Positions 7,153 to 8,722 of a stretch of 8,722 nucleotides of DNA are shown here, in pieces. The notes under the pieces are model-generated. The model was not told the origin of the DNA. It saw nothing but the letters and a program-made list of their open reading frames with translations, and made no database searches. Each line of letters begins with the position of its first letter. The first letter of the stretch is position 1. The stretch spans positions 1-8,722 of the forward strand of contig JAHZKN010000327.1 in the NCBI GenBank assembly GCA_022600335.1, written 5' to 3'. A program made the position numbers and the translations under genes. The DNA is from Alphaproteobacteria bacterium (GTDB lineage Bacteria; Pseudomonadota; Alphaproteobacteria; Rhizobiales; Hyphomicrobiaceae).

Positions 7153-7809
7153 ATGAGTTTCTTTTCTTCAAAAAATGCAACGTCGGGAACCAATGAAAAC
7201 AAAGAAACCCCATCCAAGGCACAATCCGCTCTGCCTGACGGTGACACCTCCACCCCAACTTCAGGGAGTACAACAACGCTGAGTAACAGCAACACTCCCT
7301 CTGACGAGCAGCCAGATCTCTCTCCTGAGCAAGCGCGCAAACATGCTGCCGTCAGCAAACAACTTGCTGCGGCCTTTGGCGAGTTGGTCACACTTCTCAT
7401 GCGTTCGGAAAACGATCGCAAACGGCCAATCGCGGAACTCGAATGGATGATCACGCCAGCCATCGCCGCCGGACAGTTTGCAATTGCCGATGCACAATCA
7501 AAAAAAACAGGTGCCACAGCTCCGGTTGCTGCCGTGCTGTGGGCTATGGTTTCTGAAGAGGTCGACAAACGCCTTTCGCTTCCCGAGGACAACACCGTGC
7601 GCCTCGATCCAAAAGACTGGCGATCCGGCCCCATTCCCTGGATTGTTTTGGCACTTGGCGACAAACGCATTGTGGCGGGGTTGATCAAGAAACTAAACAC
7701 GGACGTGTTTAAAGATCAGGCACCAAAAATTCGCTCGCGTAACAGCGACGGCAAAGTCGTGATTGGCCGCGTGCAGGTTTCGGAAGGCACCACCTGCGAC
7801 AACGGCTAA
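7153..7809 (+). CDS. HlyC/RtxC-family toxin-activating lysine-acyltransferase homologue, probably catalytically altered
   Basis: HlyC-type enzymes move a fatty acyl chain from acyl carrier protein onto internal lysines of RTX protoxins in the cytoplasm. This 218-residue protein matches the family from about 74 to 206: the LLMRSENDRKRPI and ITPAIAAGQF segments, PVAAVLWAMVSEEVDKR, then DWRSG-x-x-PW at 155-163 and a VGKV-like GKVVIGRV near 200-207. Residues 10-55 form a Ser/Thr/Asn/Pro-rich, probably disordered extension absent from classic HlyC. In a gapless hand alignment from memory, the essential HlyC His23 is Asp88 here, and Asp92 is Leu166. Classic acyl transfer is therefore doubtful. A role as pseudoenzyme, regulator or different transferase is possible. 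No RTX toxin or type I secretion gene is in the window. It is divergent from fbp and convergent with fhs. The start at 7153 is backed by GAGG. Fold assignment is fairly sure; function is unknown. Confidence 0.75.
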   Translation: MSFFSSKNATSGTNENKETPSKAQSALPDGDTSTPTSGSTTTLSNSNTPSDEQPDLSPEQARKHAAVSKQLAAAFGELVTLLMRSENDRKRPIAELEWMITPAIAAGQFAIADAQSKKTGATAPVAAVLWAMVSEEVDKRLSLPEDNTVRLDPKDWRSGPIPWIVLALGDKRIVAGLIKKLNTDVFKDQAPKIRSRNSDGKVVIGRVQVSEGTTCDNG

Positions 7810-7815
7810 CGTCAC

Positions 7816-7848
7816 CAATAGGTTGCGGCCAAAGCCGCTGTCCTATTG
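7816..7848. terminator. Strong hairpin between convergent genes, candidate bidirectional terminator
   Basis: CAATAGG at 7816-7822 pairs with CCTATTG at 7842-7848 (seven base pairs). Nested inside, GCGGC at 7825-7829 pairs with GCCGC at 7834-7838 around a CAAA loop. Small internal mismatches (TT against TGT) separate the stems. It starts 7 bases past the stop at 7809 and ends 26 bases before the fhs stop. Neither side has a clear T run, so an intrinsic terminator is not certain; it could instead block 3' exonucleases. Confidence 0.55.
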
Positions 7849-7874
7849 CGTGCGGTCGTGCGCGATGGGCTGCC

Positions 7875-8722
7875 CTAAAACAAACCCTGAATCTGACCGT
7901 TATCGTCGAGACAGATGGAATCTGCCGCAGGCACCCGCGGCAGACCGGGCATGGTCATGATCGCGCCAGTTACAACGACAACAAATTCCGCGCCTGCTGA
8001 CAGTCTAAGCTCTCGGATCGGAACAATGTGACCGGTTGGAGCTCCCCGTTTTGTCGGATCTGTTGAAAACGAGTATTGCGTTTTCGCCATGCATACCGGC
8101 AGGTGGCCATAGCCAGCTGCCTCAAGATCCTTAAACATCTTCTCAACACTTGCATCACAAGAAATATCGTCCGCACGATAGATTTGTGTCGCCACGGTCT
8201 TCACCTTATCGCGCAATGACATCTCATCAGGATAAAGCGTTCTGAAGTTCGCCCGCCTGGTGGCCAGCATTTCGACAACGTGATGCGATAACTCTTCCGT
8301 TCCCTTACCACCATCAGCCCAATGCGAGCACATGAATGCGCGTGTGCCAACAGATTCCGCTGCTTTCATGACTTCCTGAATTTCAGCGTCTGTATCCGTG
8401 ATGAACTTATTGACCGCCACAACAGCTGGAACACCAAACTTATTCACATTCTCAATGTGACGCAAAAGATTGGCACATCCCTTGGCAACGGCGTCGACAT
8501 TCTCGTTCTTGAGATCATCTTTCGCCACACCGCCATGCATTTTGAGCGCCCGGACGGTTGCAACAATAACCACGGCTTCCGGACTGAGGCCCGCTTTTCG
8601 GCACTTAATGTCGAAAAACTTCTCAGCGCCAAGATCCGCACCAAATCCCGCTTCCGTCACAACAATATCAGACAGTTTAAGTGCTGTTTTTGTTGCCAGA
8701 ACAGAGTTGCAGCCGTGGGCAA
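7875..8722 (-). CDS. fhs: Formate-tetrahydrofolate ligase, C-terminal half (runs off the right edge)
   Basis: This cytoplasmic enzyme joins formate to tetrahydrofolate using ATP, giving 10-formyl-tetrahydrofolate for purine synthesis, serine-cycle or other C1 use. Only about 281 C-terminal residues of a family of roughly 555 are inside the window. The reading frame runs openly to the edge, beginning with [16 protein letters not shown], so the apparent GTG start at 8660 is an internal valine codon. Family motifs are [43 protein letters not shown] and the C-terminal [18 protein letters not shown] followed by the normal GLF end. No frameshift or missing block is seen. It converges on the acyltransferase-like gene with 65 bases between stops. 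It suggests formate or other C1 assimilation, which would fit the Calvin cycle genes nearby, although the gene is also common in heterotrophs. Confidence 0.97.
   Translation of the reverse strand, partial: AHGCNSVLATKTALKLSDIVVTEAGFGADLGAEKFFDIKCRKAGLSPEAVVIVATVRALKMHGGVAKDDLKNENVDAVAKGCANLLRHIENVNKFGVPAVVAVNKFITDTDAEIQEVMKAAESVGTRAFMCSHWADGGKGTEELSHHVVEMLATRRANFRTLYPDEMSLRDKVKTVATQIYRADDISCDASVEKMFKDLEAAGYGHLPVCMAKTQYSFSTDPTKRGAPTGHIVPIRELRLSAGAEFVVVVTGAIMTMPGLPRVPAADSICLDDNGQIQGLF

Noticed and set aside
7077..7700. Minus-strand frame of 207 codons
   Set aside because: It is antisense to the acyltransferase-like gene, has low-complexity Ser-rich content and no family motifs.

Overview
The window looks like an ordinary chromosomal segment of an alphaproteobacterium of medium GC content. 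The evidence is the style of the proteins. MoeA has the alphaproteobacterial DDCF-type N-terminus. Phosphoribulokinase is the short bacterial (class I) octameric type and keeps the Rhodobacter sphaeroides residue numbering. Fructose-1,6-bisphosphatase ends in the SPLF-x-x-RGLF motif of CbbF proteins. I saw no insertion sequence, phage gene, CRISPR array, tRNA or rRNA.

Layout. On the plus strand at the left are moeA (molybdenum cofactor insertion) and a large divergent bifunctional penicillin-binding protein of the PBP1C kind. They are separated by about 120 bases. The PBP gene converges on a minus-strand block, read right to left as fbp, prk and rpe. These genes encode fructose-1,6-bisphosphatase, phosphoribulokinase and ribulose-5-phosphate 3-epimerase, three Calvin-Benson-Bassham cycle enzymes. 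fbp and prk are 49 bases apart; rpe follows after about 215 bases that hold two mutually exclusive hairpins. Across a roughly 200-base divergent intergenic region from fbp is a plus-strand gene for a HlyC/RtxC-family toxin-activating lysine-acyltransferase homologue. It converges on the 3' half of fhs (formate-tetrahydrofolate ligase), which runs off the right edge. A strong hairpin sits between these two convergent genes.

How the genes fit together. Fbp, Prk and Rpe together regenerate ribulose-1,5-bisphosphate, which implies CO2 fixation or redox balancing if RuBisCO is encoded elsewhere; neither RuBisCO nor CbbR is in the window. Fhs feeds formate into the folate C1 pool. MoeA supports molybdoenzymes, which could include a formate dehydrogenase. 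A C1/autotrophic lifestyle is therefore plausible but remains an inference.

The most unusual item is the HlyC-family protein. By hand alignment it lacks both known catalytic residues: the His is Asp and the Asp is Leu. It has a Ser/Thr/Asn-rich N-terminal tail and no RTX toxin gene beside it. The second is the PBP, which is very divergent in sequence yet keeps every catalytic motif of both domains. I found no convincing wholly new multi-gene system.
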